Below are positions 33,919-42,402 of a stretch of DNA of 64,000 bases, piece by piece. Source of the stretch: Dyadobacter sp. CY261 (GTDB lineage: Bacteria; Bacteroidota; Bacteroidia; Cytophagales; Spirosomataceae); NCBI RefSeq assembly GCF_021440085.1, contig NZ_JAKCPW010000011.1:248001-312000 (forward strand). The letters run 5' to 3'. The notes under the pieces were generated by a model. The model was not told where the DNA came from. It was given only the letters and a program-made list of their open reading frames with translations, and searched no databases. Positions within the stretch are counted from its first letter, which is position 1. The number at the start of each line of letters is the position of its first letter. The position numbers and the translations under genes were made by a program.

Positions 33919-34485
33919 ATGGAATCCAAATTGCGGCAACACATTGAAAAACTGGTGCCATTGACAGACGATGAATACGCGTTTGTCGAGCAGCATTTTA
34001 CTTTCAAGAAATTCAAAAAACACCAGTTCATGGTGCAGCAAGGCGAGCCCGTTCCCTATAATTACTACCTGCTTTCGGGGTTGACGAAACTGGTTTATAC
34101 CGACGAAGCGACCGATAAACAGTACATTCTGGCGTTCGCAATGGAAGACTGGTGGGACAACGACTTTCAGGCCTATTATACCCGGACCAATGCGACTCTT
34201 TCCATGGAATGCCTGGAAGACACCGAAGCGCTTTGCTTGTCGCTGGATAGTTTCCACGCCTTACGAAACGGCCTGCCAGGCATCGAGCATTTCTTTTTGG
34301 AAAAAGTAATTGCCGGCTTCCTCGCAGCGCAGCGGCGCATTCTGTCATTGATGACTTCGAGTGCACAGGAGCGATACGAACAGCTCGTTGCCCAACACCC
34401 TTCGTTGGTGCAACGCCTCCCCAAAACGCAACTGGCTGCTTATCTGGGCGTTTCCAGAGAGACGCTGAGCAGGCTGGACTTTTAG
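33919..34485 (+). CDS. Crp/Fnr-family transcriptional regulator
   Basis: A 188-residue protein: barrel region with FMVQQGEPVPYNYYLLSGLTKLVYTDEATDKQYILAF, followed by EDWWDNDFQAYY and a winged helix ending AAYLGVSRETLSRLDF. Of the same short type as the one at 22813-23385, with similar ECLEDTEAL hinge. Its stop codon abuts a TGTGA-N6-TCACA palindrome; another lies 23 bases on, before ridA. It may regulate ridA. Confidence 0.9.
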   Translation: MESKLRQHIEKLVPLTDDEYAFVEQHFTFKKFKKHQFMVQQGEPVPYNYYLLSGLTKLVYTDEATDKQYILAFAMEDWWDNDFQAYYTRTNATLSMECLEDTEALCLSLDSFHALRNGLPGIEHFFLEKVIAGFLAAQRRILSLMTSSAQERYEQLVAQHPSLVQRLPKTQLAAYLGVSRETLSRLDF

Positions 34486-34524
34486 TGTGATCTACCTCAC
34501 AACAAAGTCGTGAGTTGCCTCACG
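34486..34524. promoter_or_regulatory. Twin Crp/Fnr-type operators before ridA
   Basis: TGTGA-N6-TCACA at 34486-34501 and CGTGA-N6-TCACG at 34509-34524 share the GTGA-N6-TCAC core recognized by many Crp/Fnr proteins. They are 23 bases apart, and the second ends 22 bases upstream of the TAGGTTTG promoter box. The first begins right after the Crp/Fnr stop codon. This position fits activation of ridA. Confidence 0.75.
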
Positions 34525-34546
34525 GGATGATTTCCGATGCAGGCGG

Positions 34547-34554
34547 TAGGTTTG
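34547..34554 (+). promoter_or_regulatory. -7 promoter box TAGGTTTG of ridA
   Basis: TAGGTTTG is an exact TAnnTTTG match 24 bases upstream of the RidA start. No TTG lies about 20 bases upstream; the second operator occupies the region just before that point, which fits a promoter dependent on an activator. Confidence 0.6.
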
Positions 34555-34578
34555 CATTGAAATCAACTGAAAGCAAAA

Positions 34579-34968
34579 ATGGAAAAAAGAATCATCAATC
34601 CCTGGCAATGGCAAGACGAACGCTCCTACAACCAGGGCGTGGAAGTGAAGCACTTCGAGAGCACTTTATACTGCGCGGGCCAGGCGGCCGTGCATCCCGA
34701 CGGAACATCGAGCGACGCGGATATGCGCACCCAACTGCTCCTGGCCATGCATAATCTGGAACAGGTCGTGGGCCAGGCGGGATACGAACTGAAGAACATC
34801 GTCCGCCTGAATGTATACACGACCAACCACCCGGAATTTTTCTCGGTTTTCGACACCTTCACGGAATGGATCGCTAAAAACGAAATAAAACAAGTCTCGA
34901 CCGTCTTTGAAGTGAAAACACTTTTCGAAACGCTGTCCGTAGAATTGGAAGCAACGCTCGTAAAGTAG
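34579..34968 (+). CDS. ridA: RidA-family (YjgF/Rid) protein
   Basis: A 129-residue protein with the Rid pattern: YCAGQAAVHPDG, QLLLAMHNLEQVVGQAGYELKNIVRLNVYTTN and a hydrophobic C-terminal strand. The RidA-defining arginine, normally in the xNVxR-type motif near 105, is not clearly retained in this reading (KTLFETLSVELEATL), so it may belong to a non-deaminase Rid subgroup. It sits under the twin Crp/Fnr boxes, and a terminator follows. Confidence 0.82.
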   Translation: MEKRIINPWQWQDERSYNQGVEVKHFESTLYCAGQAAVHPDGTSSDADMRTQLLLAMHNLEQVVGQAGYELKNIVRLNVYTTNHPEFFSVFDTFTEWIAKNEIKQVSTVFEVKTLFETLSVELEATLVK

Positions 34969-34983
34969 GGCCGTCTTGTCACA

Positions 34984-35031
34984 ATTTTAAAAAAACGAAG
35001 GGGCAATCAGCATCAAGCCCGTTGCCCCTTC
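34984..35031 (-). terminator. Rho-independent terminator of the SRPBCC gene
   Basis: GAAGGGGCAA (34997-35006) pairs with TTGCCCCTTC (35022-35031), loop 15 bases. On the minus strand the stem is followed by GTTTTTTT, a canonical intrinsic terminator, 30 bases after the stop of the minus-strand SRPBCC gene. It may also stop ridA transcription from the other side. Confidence 0.8.
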
Positions 35032-35060
35032 CTCCTACTCCCTACACGGGTCGCCCAGAT

Positions 35061-35663
35061 TCAACCCCCTCCAACCTTAACCTGTTCCGGCGCTTCATTA
35101 TACCCTCCCGACCGGTCGGACATTCCTTCTGCACTTTTCAGGTTATCCCGTTGAGGAGGCTCATATCCGGAAGTCTCGTCCTGCGTCTCGTTTTGCGATT
35201 CACCTGCGTCGATACCTTTCGAATTGCCGGAGAGATACGATTCAAGATCATCCAAACCCTTATCCCAGCCATCCTGATGCGGTTTCAAAAACTCGGGCCC
35301 TGAAAATCCTTCCTGGATCACACGCAACTTGCTGCCTTCACCTTCGGCGGAAAAGCTAACATTCAGCGAATAACCACTCTCGGAACCCTCGTCGCTCATA
35401 TTCCAAACCCACGAATAAACGAGCTTTTCGTTCAGTACCACTTCCTTGTACGTACCGGTAATTTCCAATCCTGCCTCACCGACATAATATGCGACTTCGC
35501 CTCCTTCGTTAAGATCATTTTTTACATCCGTCAGCGACTCACCCATCGGGTGCCACCATTGTTTAAGTTGTTCCGCTTCGGTCCAGGCTTTGAAGAGTGT
35601 TTCCACGTCCACATCGAACTGCCTTTCTATTTCAATCACATTTAGCTCTTTATCCTCTTCCAT
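35061..35663 (-). CDS. SRPBCC (AHSA1-type) protein with long polar C-terminal tail
   Basis: A 200-residue protein from ATG 35663 (MEEDKELN); a longer reading from 35708 is less likely. The AHSA1 domain covers about residues 8-140: IERQFDVDVETLFKAWTEAEQLKQWW, VAYYVGEAGLEITGTYKE, LVYSWVW and GWDKGLDDLESYL. About 60 residues of low-complexity polar tail follow (GESQNETQDETS..., GGYNEAP), unusual for the family and probably disordered. Monocistronic, with its own terminator. Confidence 0.85.
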   Translation of the reverse strand: MEEDKELNVIEIERQFDVDVETLFKAWTEAEQLKQWWHPMGESLTDVKNDLNEGGEVAYYVGEAGLEITGTYKEVVLNEKLVYSWVWNMSDEGSESGYSLNVSFSAEGEGSKLRVIQEGFSGPEFLKPHQDGWDKGLDDLESYLSGNSKGIDAGESQNETQDETSGYEPPQRDNLKSAEGMSDRSGGYNEAPEQVKVGGG

Positions 35664-35817
35664 TTTTTCCCTGGTTTGTTGATTAACAGAATGTGCGCCA
35701 ACCGGCATAATAATCGTGCCGTCCGGCTTGCGGTCGGCAATGGTGACGACCAGAAAAAATATCCGGAAACTTCCCGACGGATTTACATAATTGCTTCTTT
35801 AACTAAAACCTTTCCGC

Positions 35818-36012
35818 ATGGCACATGCTACCTCCAACCCAAAGATCCACTCATTAAGCGTAGCTATCAATAAGTTACAAGACACCCTTACACAAAAGAC
35901 ATCTGGCGCTAAAACTGTTAGTGACTATCTAGCCGAACCAACCTGGGTTGAAACCAAAGATGATAACGTTAAGGAGACCATTGTAGAGCTACCTGATTCG
36001 AGGCCACGCTGA
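35818..36012 (+). CDS. Hypothetical small protein (64 aa)
   Basis: ATG 35818 opens a 64-codon frame (MAHATSNPKIHSLSVAINKL...) with charged, hydrophilic composition and no signal peptide or membrane segment. It is isolated between a divergent SRPBCC gene and a convergent tannase gene. No family recognized. It could be a genuine small protein or the 5' end of a truncated gene. Confidence 0.4.
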   Translation: MAHATSNPKIHSLSVAINKLQDTLTQKTSGAKTVSDYLAEPTWVETKDDNVKETIVELPDSRPR

Positions 36013-36114
36013 GAATCCATATATCAAAAAGCGCCTGGGTGGATCCGGAGAATACCGCACCTAACTTCGAGCCAAGACCTCAAAAAATATGGGCGGATAT
36101 TTTGTAATCTGTTC

Positions 36115-37590
36115 CTACTCTTTCGGATAAGCAAAAATATTCTTCGTAACAACCTTCTCCCCACCCCCTTTCGACGCAGCGATCTGATCGGGGGCTTTTG
36201 ACTTTTCTACCCAATCAATGATCAGGCCGACCCAGTCAACCTTGTCGCAACCTGGGCCGCCTCCGCAGTGTAAAACGCCCGGAAGGAGGAACAGTCTAGC
36301 GTAGGATTGCGCATCTTTGTCGGCTTTTAATATCCCATCATAGTGCTCAATGGTCGCGTTTGCCGAGAGCGCGGCGTCATTCCATCCATGGAAAAAGATA
36401 ATCTTGCCATTTCGTTTTTTGAACTCGCTGTAATCAGTGTTGGTAGCATCCAGATAGGATGAAGCATAGGCGGTTTGCGCAGTAAAATTTTTGAAATTGT
36501 ATTTTGAATAATCAAAGGTTGAATCATTGAAAATGAAATACTTGTATATATTGGTCGAAAACATGTAATGCAGGCTGGGCTCTTTTTGCTGGAAGGAACT
36601 AGACCCGGTGATCCAGGGATCCCAGGAAGCATCTTCGGCTTCTCCGCCAAAGGGAAAGCCAGGGTAAATCTGTTTGCCATCTACTACCAAGGGACTGTAA
36701 ATCGACTTGATTGCCACGAGCTGCGCTTTTGTAAAACATCCGCTTCCCGGTTTTTCGTTAGGGCACACCGGTAATTTAGAAAAATCGAACTTGCATTTAC
36801 TTGGATTGCCTAAGATCCCATCCACCGAACCGTCGAGTTGGTCGCATTGTTTCAGCACTTCGCCTTGTAAAAGTTTGAGGTTTTCTTTTGTGATGATTGG
36901 CCTCAGCTCGTTCGGGTCCGGATAATTGTATTGGCTGTGTTGCAAAAATTTCGCAGCTATGGCCGGCCAGGCAAATGCGGGCGCCCCGGCCACGATCCCG
37001 TCAAAATCCTCAGGATAATATTGGGCCTCCACCATCGCCTGTCCGCCCCCACGTGAACAACCGACAAAATACGATTTGGAGGGTGCCGCGCAATAATAAC
37101 TTTGCATAATGGCTTTAGATGCTACGGCGGTACGATGTATGGCAAGCCTTCCGAAGTTGAGCTGTCGTTCCATGTTATTGTAAGCCCATTTGGCATCGGC
37201 GCCCCCTTCGTGACCTGTGTCGGTGCCTGCTGTTGCAAATCCTTCGTCTGTTTTAATCTTAAAGTCATTTTGAATACTTCCCACAAAACCACCACCTCCC
37301 GACATCAGGAAACGCGTGTTACTTTCGTCGGGCAACAATAACTCAAAATTAATTTCCTTGCTTATCCTGCCCAGTATGCGACAGAAAGGCTTCTTTATGA
37401 CGATAGTTCCGCGCCAAGGCTCATTGGGATTACTGATCGTGTCCCCGGCATTCGCCTCAGCAACTAAAATCGTAATATCCGGAAGTTGAAGGTTTTTCAA
37501 CTCCCCGCAGGGCTTGCAAGGCTTTACATGCTGCGCCGAGGCAATGCCGGCAAACAACATTAGGGCGAGGAAGACTTGAAATTTTCTCAT
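36115..37590 (-). CDS. Exported tannase/feruloyl-esterase-family hydrolase
   Basis: A 491-residue protein from ATG 37590, which starts a signal peptide (FQVFLALMLFAGIASAQ); the reading from 37683 extends upstream of it without support. Features of the tannase family (PF07519): nucleophile stretch YFVGCSRGGGQAMVEAQYYPEDFDG, the cysteine next to the serine, the acid residue region FFHGWNDAALS and the histidine in PGVLHCGGGPGCD, where the conserved cysteine pairs with CSRGG. It should cleave aromatic esters (gallate or ferulate). Regulatory partner not apparent. Confidence 0.9.
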   Translation of the reverse strand: MRKFQVFLALMLFAGIASAQHVKPCKPCGELKNLQLPDITILVAEANAGDTISNPNEPWRGTIVIKKPFCRILGRISKEINFELLLPDESNTRFLMSGGGGFVGSIQNDFKIKTDEGFATAGTDTGHEGGADAKWAYNNMERQLNFGRLAIHRTAVASKAIMQSYYCAAPSKSYFVGCSRGGGQAMVEAQYYPEDFDGIVAGAPAFAWPAIAAKFLQHSQYNYPDPNELRPIITKENLKLLQGEVLKQCDQLDGSVDGILGNPSKCKFDFSKLPVCPNEKPGSGCFTKAQLVAIKSIYSPLVVDGKQIYPGFPFGGEAEDASWDPWITGSSSFQQKEPSLHYMFSTNIYKYFIFNDSTFDYSKYNFKNFTAQTAYASSYLDATNTDYSEFKKRNGKIIFFHGWNDAALSANATIEHYDGILKADKDAQSYARLFLLPGVLHCGGGPGCDKVDWVGLIIDWVEKSKAPDQIAASKGGGEKVVTKNIFAYPKE

Positions 37591-37714
37591 AGGTGATCTG
37601 TTCTGTAGTGCCTGGGCGCATTTCAGTAATAAAGCAGGAAGCAATAACTTTTTCCCCATTGCATTCATGACATCGTATTCCATGGCTCCGGAGGAGCCTC
37701 CCAGAAGTTGACGA

Positions 37715-39163
37715 TCAATTTACCGGCTCATCCTCTACCAATGCAAGTTGATGTACTAACACGCCTAGTTCTTTCAAACCTCCGTCAATTATATTGTTAA
37801 ATAAGGAACCACAATTGATCCGGATATAGTGATGGTAGGCTTTGGAAACAGAAAAAATCTGTCCCGGACAAAAGCCGATGCCTTTTTTCAATGCCAGTCG
37901 CTGAAGGTCATGTACCTGAATCTTCTCGGGTAGTTCCAGCCAAAGACTGTACCCGCCTTGTGGATCTGAAACACGCGTTTCGAACGGGAAATATTTTGCG
38001 ATGGCTTCCTGGTATTTGGTTATCTGCTCCTTTAAAGTATTACGGAGTTTTTTAACATGGCTGTGGTAATGACCGCTTTCTAAATAATTGCTCAAAGCCT
38101 CCTGTAAAAGACTGTTGGTGGCGATATTGGAAGCAAATTTATGCCTCTCCAATCCAGAGTGCCGCTTTCCTCCGCTAACCCAGCCAATGCGAAAACCGGG
38201 TGTGAGCGTTTTTGAAAAGGAAGAGCAGTATAAGACATTCCCCTCATCATCGTAGGCTTTGGCCGGCAAGGGCCTGGTGGCGCCAAAATGTAGTTCACCG
38301 AGTGCATCATCTTCGATCAAAGGAACGCGGTGTGCGGCCAGCAAACGAACGAGCCGGATCTTATGTTGTTCCGGCATTGCGCAGCCCAAAGGGTTGTGGC
38401 ATGCTGGTGAAAAGATACAAGCCGCAATAGAATGAGTAGCGATTGCCTGTTCCAGTTGATCCACATTCAATCCTTGCTGCGGATCAACTTCGATGCCTAG
38501 CACCTGTAAACCCCGGCTTTCCAGGCACTGCAGCAAGCCTGCATAAGTGGGGCATTCGACCGCAACAATATCGCCAGGCTGGGTCAACACATCAAGACAA
38601 AGACTGATCGCTTCCATACAGCCGTTGGTAACCAATATTTCATCACTACTTGCAGGTCTGGTCCAGTTCATGGACTGCAAAGCGATCTGTGCCTGAAGTC
38701 GGGGCGAGCCTTCCAGGAACGGATAAAGATACTGATTGTCAAGCTGCTGCCTGGTCGCTTGAATAAGCGCCTTATTTAAGCGACCAGTTGGCATCATTTC
38801 CTTCGATGGCGCCAGGGTAGAAAAATTTACTACACCATATTTCCTGGTATTTTTAATCATGGCCGTTGCCATCGTGTTGACCTCGACTGTTTCCGGCAGT
38901 GGAATAAAAGACTGTTGTGTGACTGGTCTAACCTGACCTAAGTAGGGTTTCGCTACATAGTAACCGGATTTGGGTCGAGAAACCACTACGCCTTTTGCAT
39001 CCAGCAAACTGTACGCTTGCACCACGGTAGCCATACTTACGCTCAGCTCTTTACTAATATGCCGGACAGATGGAATTTTATCACCAGGTCTTAAATGATT
39101 ACGGCTGATAATGTCCTCGATCTTGGTAGCAATCTGTACGTAGCGAAATTGTTTTTCAATCAT
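37715..39163 (-). CDS. MocR/GntR-family regulator with aminotransferase-like domain
   Basis: A 482-residue protein. An N-terminal GntR winged helix (DIISRNHLRPGDKIPSVRHISKELSVSMATVVQAYSLLDAKGVV) is joined by a linker to a fold-type I PLP domain: AVECPTYAGLLQ, HNPLGCAMP and the Schiff-base lysine in SSFSKTLTPGFRIGW. MocR proteins use PLP or its adducts as effectors. It is divergent from the Old Yellow Enzyme gene (216 bases between starts), its likely target. Confidence 0.93.
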   Translation of the reverse strand: MIEKQFRYVQIATKIEDIISRNHLRPGDKIPSVRHISKELSVSMATVVQAYSLLDAKGVVVSRPKSGYYVAKPYLGQVRPVTQQSFIPLPETVEVNTMATAMIKNTRKYGVVNFSTLAPSKEMMPTGRLNKALIQATRQQLDNQYLYPFLEGSPRLQAQIALQSMNWTRPASSDEILVTNGCMEAISLCLDVLTQPGDIVAVECPTYAGLLQCLESRGLQVLGIEVDPQQGLNVDQLEQAIATHSIAACIFSPACHNPLGCAMPEQHKIRLVRLLAAHRVPLIEDDALGELHFGATRPLPAKAYDDEGNVLYCSSFSKTLTPGFRIGWVSGGKRHSGLERHKFASNIATNSLLQEALSNYLESGHYHSHVKKLRNTLKEQITKYQEAIAKYFPFETRVSDPQGGYSLWLELPEKIQVHDLQRLALKKGIGFCPGQIFSVSKAYHHYIRINCGSLFNNIIDGGLKELGVLVHQLALVEDEPVN

Positions 39164-39182
39164 GGTTTCTATGCTTGGAATA

Positions 39183-39196
39183 ATACCTATCGGTAT
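39183..39196. promoter_or_regulatory. Short inverted repeat in the MocR-OYE promoter
   Basis: ATACC-TATC-GGTAT is a 5-4-5 inverted repeat 20 bases before the MocR start and in the MocR-OYE divergent region. A TATAAT-like stretch follows. MocR proteins often bind direct repeats, so this assignment is weak. Confidence 0.3.
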
Positions 39197-39379
39197 ATAA
39201 TATTTTCAAAGAACAAAAAATACCAGTTTGAATTCATTTACCCGGTAAGAAAAACTGTACTGCTAATTTTCTGCGAATCTGTATAAGGAGCGACAAGATG
39301 GCTATCCGGACCTTTGACGTCGAACTTCATAACATAGTGGAATTCGGAATAGCAAGACATAAAACAGATGGTCAGAAAT

Positions 39380-40522
39380 ATGAGTACTTTGGAAACTACT
39401 GGGACTGCACTAGCCGGCACCAGTCTATTTACCCCCATTACAGTGGGTCTTAATCAACTCGCGAACCGGGTCGTGCTAGCGCCGCTTACCCGCATGAGAT
39501 CCTCCGAGGGAGGTGTTCCCAATGACCTGATGGCAGAATATTACAGCCAGCGTGCAACCCCTGGTGCGCTTTTGATTGCCGAAGCGACACTCGTATCACC
39601 TAATGGCCACGCTTACGCCGGTGCACCGGGAATTTTAAACGAAGAGCAATTGGAGGGCTGGAAAAAAGTAGTAAATGCCGTTCACGACAAAGGTGCTATC
39701 ATTTTCCTGCAACTTTTTCACGGCGGCCGGCAGTCACATCAGGACTTACAGCCTGATGGTGGTGTACCTATCGGACCTTCTGCAATTCCGCACAACAATC
39801 TGGTCTGCACCGAGGACGGCTGGGTACCAGCAACGCAAAACCGCGAAGCCACTATAGAAGAAATTCATTCCATTGTCGATGATTTTCATGCGGCAGCCAA
39901 CAGAGCAAAACAAGCAGGATTTGATGGTATAGAGCTGCACGGCGCCAATGGTTATCTGATTGACCAGTTTTTGCAGGATGGTTCTAATCAGAGAACTGAT
40001 GAATATGGCGGATCAATTGAAAACAGGGTTCGTTTATTGACGCAAGTTGTTAGCCGAATGGTTGATGTCTATGGGGCAGATAGCGTTGGTGTCCGTTTAG
40101 GGCCAAGTGGCAGATGGGGTGAAATGTCAGACAGTAACCCACTGGAACTATTCACATATGCCGTAGAGCAACTGGATAAATTCGGGCTTGCTTACCTGCA
40201 TTTAATTGAGCCGCGGGTTTTTGGAAATGTTGACAGGGATGACCTGGTAGAACCGGTCGCTGCCGTGCAGCTGCGTAAAGTCTTTCATGGACCAATCATT
40301 GCCGCAGGTGGCTTCAATGGGCAGGGCGCTGCAGATATCATAGGGCGCGGAGATGCTGATTTAGTAGCCTTTGGCAGGTATTATGTCGCAAATCCAGACC
40401 TGGTCAGACGATTGAGAGAAGGACTTCCATTAAACCCCTATGACCGCTCATCCTTCTTCGGCGGAACCGAAGTTGGTTGTACTGATTATCCATTTTATTC
40501 CAATAATGCAGAGTTGGTTTAA
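39380..40522 (+). CDS. Old Yellow Enzyme-family alkene reductase
   Basis: A 380-residue protein from ATG 39380 (MSTLETTG); ATG 39368 is also possible. It has the OYE landmarks: RVVLAPLTRMRS (FMN contacts), FLQLFHGGRQS, GIELHGANGYLIDQFLQDGSNQRTDEYGGSIENR (substrate and FMN phosphate site; His-Gly-Ala-Asn) and GDADLVAFGRYYVANPDL. It should reduce activated C=C bonds of enones or nitro compounds with NAD(P)H. Divergent from a MocR regulator. Confidence 0.93.
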   Translation: MSTLETTGTALAGTSLFTPITVGLNQLANRVVLAPLTRMRSSEGGVPNDLMAEYYSQRATPGALLIAEATLVSPNGHAYAGAPGILNEEQLEGWKKVVNAVHDKGAIIFLQLFHGGRQSHQDLQPDGGVPIGPSAIPHNNLVCTEDGWVPATQNREATIEEIHSIVDDFHAAANRAKQAGFDGIELHGANGYLIDQFLQDGSNQRTDEYGGSIENRVRLLTQVVSRMVDVYGADSVGVRLGPSGRWGEMSDSNPLELFTYAVEQLDKFGLAYLHLIEPRVFGNVDRDDLVEPVAAVQLRKVFHGPIIAAGGFNGQGAADIIGRGDADLVAFGRYYVANPDLVRRLREGLPLNPYDRSSFFGGTEVGCTDYPFYSNNAELV

Positions 40523-40647
40523 TTCAGTTATAACCTGCGGTTTGTTGATTCTAATCGTCGGGATCTGCGTCCACCGATCATCTATATACGTTATGCAGCT
40601 TTGATCACCCTATTGTCAGAACGCACCAGCGATGCGGCGGCTTCTCT

Positions 40648-40679
40648 ACTTTTACCCAGCGGCCTTGCTGGGTAAAAGT
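40648..40679. terminator. Strong hairpin downstream of the OYE gene
   Basis: ACTTTTACCCAGC (40648-40660) pairs perfectly over 13 bases with GCTGGGTAAAAGT (40667-40679), loop of 6. It lies about 125 bases past the OYE stop and before a minus-strand gene remnant, so it may terminate from both sides. A CATTTT stretch follows on the plus strand. Confidence 0.65.
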
Positions 40680-40770
40680 CATTTTGCCAACTGGTCTTTC
40701 GTCTGTTAGAAAGCCAGGGCATCCTCCTCAACTGTCTATTCACTGTCAAAATCCAAATTCTTCATGTGAA

Positions 40771-40889
40771 TCAATGTTTAGTTTCTCTTTGAACAGGGAT
40801 CATCAGCCAGGCCACAAACGCTGCTATCAATGAGAGAACCGCTGCAACAATAAAGGCCGCCGCAAGTCCGGAATGATATGAGCCGTAGT
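40771..40889 (-). pseudogene. C-terminal fragment of a membrane transporter (MFS-like)
   Basis: The minus strand reads HYGSYHSGLAAAFIVAAVLS then LIAAFVAWLMIPVQRETKH and a stop, with a stop codon just upstream. This is a last transmembrane helix plus charged tail as found at the end of drug-efflux MFS transporters. The rest of the gene is missing. Family assignment is from the helix style and tail only. Confidence 0.5.
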
Positions 40890-40949
40890 GTTAGGATGAC
40901 GGCAAAAGCCGCTTTTCTATGGATCATAGTGGATGGCCTAAGACTGGAT

Positions 40950-41414
40950 CTAATTGTCATCGGCAGTTTGAGCTTCCGAGCTTCCTGCTTTGGCATGATG
41001 GGAAATATCGCCAATCAGCGTAATGGTCAGTTCGCGGCTCTCAAAATACCATTCGCCGCCGGTTATTCTAAACTGGTCATGATAGCGGCCGGTAAGTATC
41101 GCCTGCAGCGGAAAGTGTTTATCAGGATTTTGCTGGAAGATGGTCAGATAGGACACGCTTGTTGCGATTCCCGCCTGCTCATCAATGTCTAATACAATAT
41201 TGGTCGTCACATGCGAGGTCCGAAGCGTGCCGTCCGGATAAACCTGTAAATTATCGGTCAGATGCTTTTCTACCTGCTCCTTTCCCTTCGGGGAATTGAA
41301 AGAAGTGATCAGTGTCCCGCGAGCAAATAGTTGGCCCACTTTGCCGAATTCTCCCTGGTCTAAGAAATGGGTATATTTTGCAATTAAATTTAGAATCGCT
41401 CTTTCACTTTTCAT
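40950..41414 (-). CDS. SnoaL-like/NTF2-fold protein
   Basis: A 154-residue protein: AILNLIAKYTHFLDQGEFGKVGQLFARG at the start, TSHVTTNIVLDID in the middle, AIATSVSYLTIFQ-like strand (GIATSVSYLTIFQ) and AILTGRYHDQFRITGGEWYFESRELT. This is the typical NTF2-like layout with a ligand-binding cavity; substrate unknown. Both neighbours are remnants (transporter end, saccharopine-dehydrogenase piece). Confidence 0.85.
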   Translation of the reverse strand: MKSERAILNLIAKYTHFLDQGEFGKVGQLFARGTLITSFNSPKGKEQVEKHLTDNLQVYPDGTLRTSHVTTNIVLDIDEQAGIATSVSYLTIFQQNPDKHFPLQAILTGRYHDQFRITGGEWYFESRELTITLIGDISHHAKAGSSEAQTADDN

Positions 41415-41491
41415 TATTTTGATTGTTTATTGTTGAATTGTAAGTGATGTTTTATTAGAAAATCAAATGGCGTACAGATGCGTGTCGGGAA

Positions 41492-41703
41492 TTAATCCTG
41501 GCGAGTACTCAGGTGCACTGCCAGTGCATCGTAGCTTACAAAAAGCCCTGCTCCTGCCATCAGTTGGATACCTGCGGATTTGGCCCTGCTATCCATAGAC
41601 TCGGCCAACTGGTAAGTCTCTAGTTCTGCACTGATGCCCAGGTAATGCACGCCCGCCCTCAGACAAGCTTCCATGGCCTGAAGGGCTGTATATTTGATTA
41701 ATT
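41492..41703 (-). pseudogene. Fragment of a saccharopine-dehydrogenase-like oxidoreductase
   Basis: The minus strand reads KYTALQAMEACLRAGVHYLG, ISAELETYQLAESMDSRAKS and AGIQLMAGAGLFVSYDALAVHL. This corresponds to the middle of an NADP-binding saccharopine-dehydrogenase-like protein, with a stop codon upstream and a stop soon after. The N-terminal Rossmann loop and C-terminal half are gone, so it is non-functional. Confidence 0.6.
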
Positions 41704-41747
41704 ATGGCACTTTTTTGAGTTGATTGTTTCAGAATTTAGAAAAAAAA

Positions 41748-42326
41748 TTATCTGGATATCTGGGAAATGAGGTATTTGGCCATTTTCTTGATCCGGGCAG
41801 GGTCCTGGTGAAGGATATAGGACTCATGCCAGCCGGTAAAGGCATGTACAATAAAATCAGTCAGGGTTTCAGCATCTGTATTGCTGTCTATTTCTTTCTG
41901 CTCAATCGCTTTTTTGACCAGGTCAAGTAAAAAACCGTGGGTGAAGTCATCGTCTTCCCGCAAAATTGCCTGAACATCCGGATCAGATGTCGCCACCTCA
42001 AAAGTGGTCTTAATGGCAAGGCAGCTATTATTACTATACAGAATTGTACTTACTGACTCATTGATAAAGCTTACGATCGCTTTTAAAGGCGATTTGATTT
42101 TAGCGGAATGCGCCAGAGCTTCCTTCATCCGCCCCTGGGTATAACTCCGGATGCATTTTACAAATAACTGTCTCTTATCCCCTATCGTGTTGTATAAACT
42201 GCTGCTGTTGATTTGCATGGCATCGGTCAGATCACGCATCGAAGCGCCCGAGTAGCCTTTTTTCCAAAAGACCTCCATTGCCTTCTGAATTGCATATTCC
42301 TCGTTAAACTCAACATTTCTTGCCAT
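41748..42326 (-). CDS. TetR/AcrR-family regulator
   Basis: A 192-residue protein from ATG 42326 (MARNVEFN); a reading from 42515 overlaps the upstream AraC gene and is unlikely. The N-terminal TetR helix-turn-helix is AMEVFWKKGYSGASMRDLTDAMQINSSSLYNTIGDKRQLF. The C-terminal part (KSPLKAIVSFINESV..., CLAIKTTFEVA) is the ligand/dimer domain seen in TetR_C_16-type proteins. It probably regulates the adjacent oxidoreductase genes. Confidence 0.88.
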   Translation of the reverse strand: MARNVEFNEEYAIQKAMEVFWKKGYSGASMRDLTDAMQINSSSLYNTIGDKRQLFVKCIRSYTQGRMKEALAHSAKIKSPLKAIVSFINESVSTILYSNNSCLAIKTTFEVATSDPDVQAILREDDDFTHGFLLDLVKKAIEQKEIDSNTDAETLTDFIVHAFTGWHESYILHQDPARIKKMAKYLISQISR

Positions 42327-42402
42327 GATTATTTTACAAACAGAGAACGAATTTGGTTCAATTCTGAAACGATTGTTTTTTATTGAATAATGTTTTGAAT
42401 CA

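Noticed and set aside
40778..41014. 78-codon minus-strand frame overlapping the transporter remnant
   Set aside because: It is in a different frame from the hydrophobic transporter-like sequence and reads as cysteine- and serine-rich noise.
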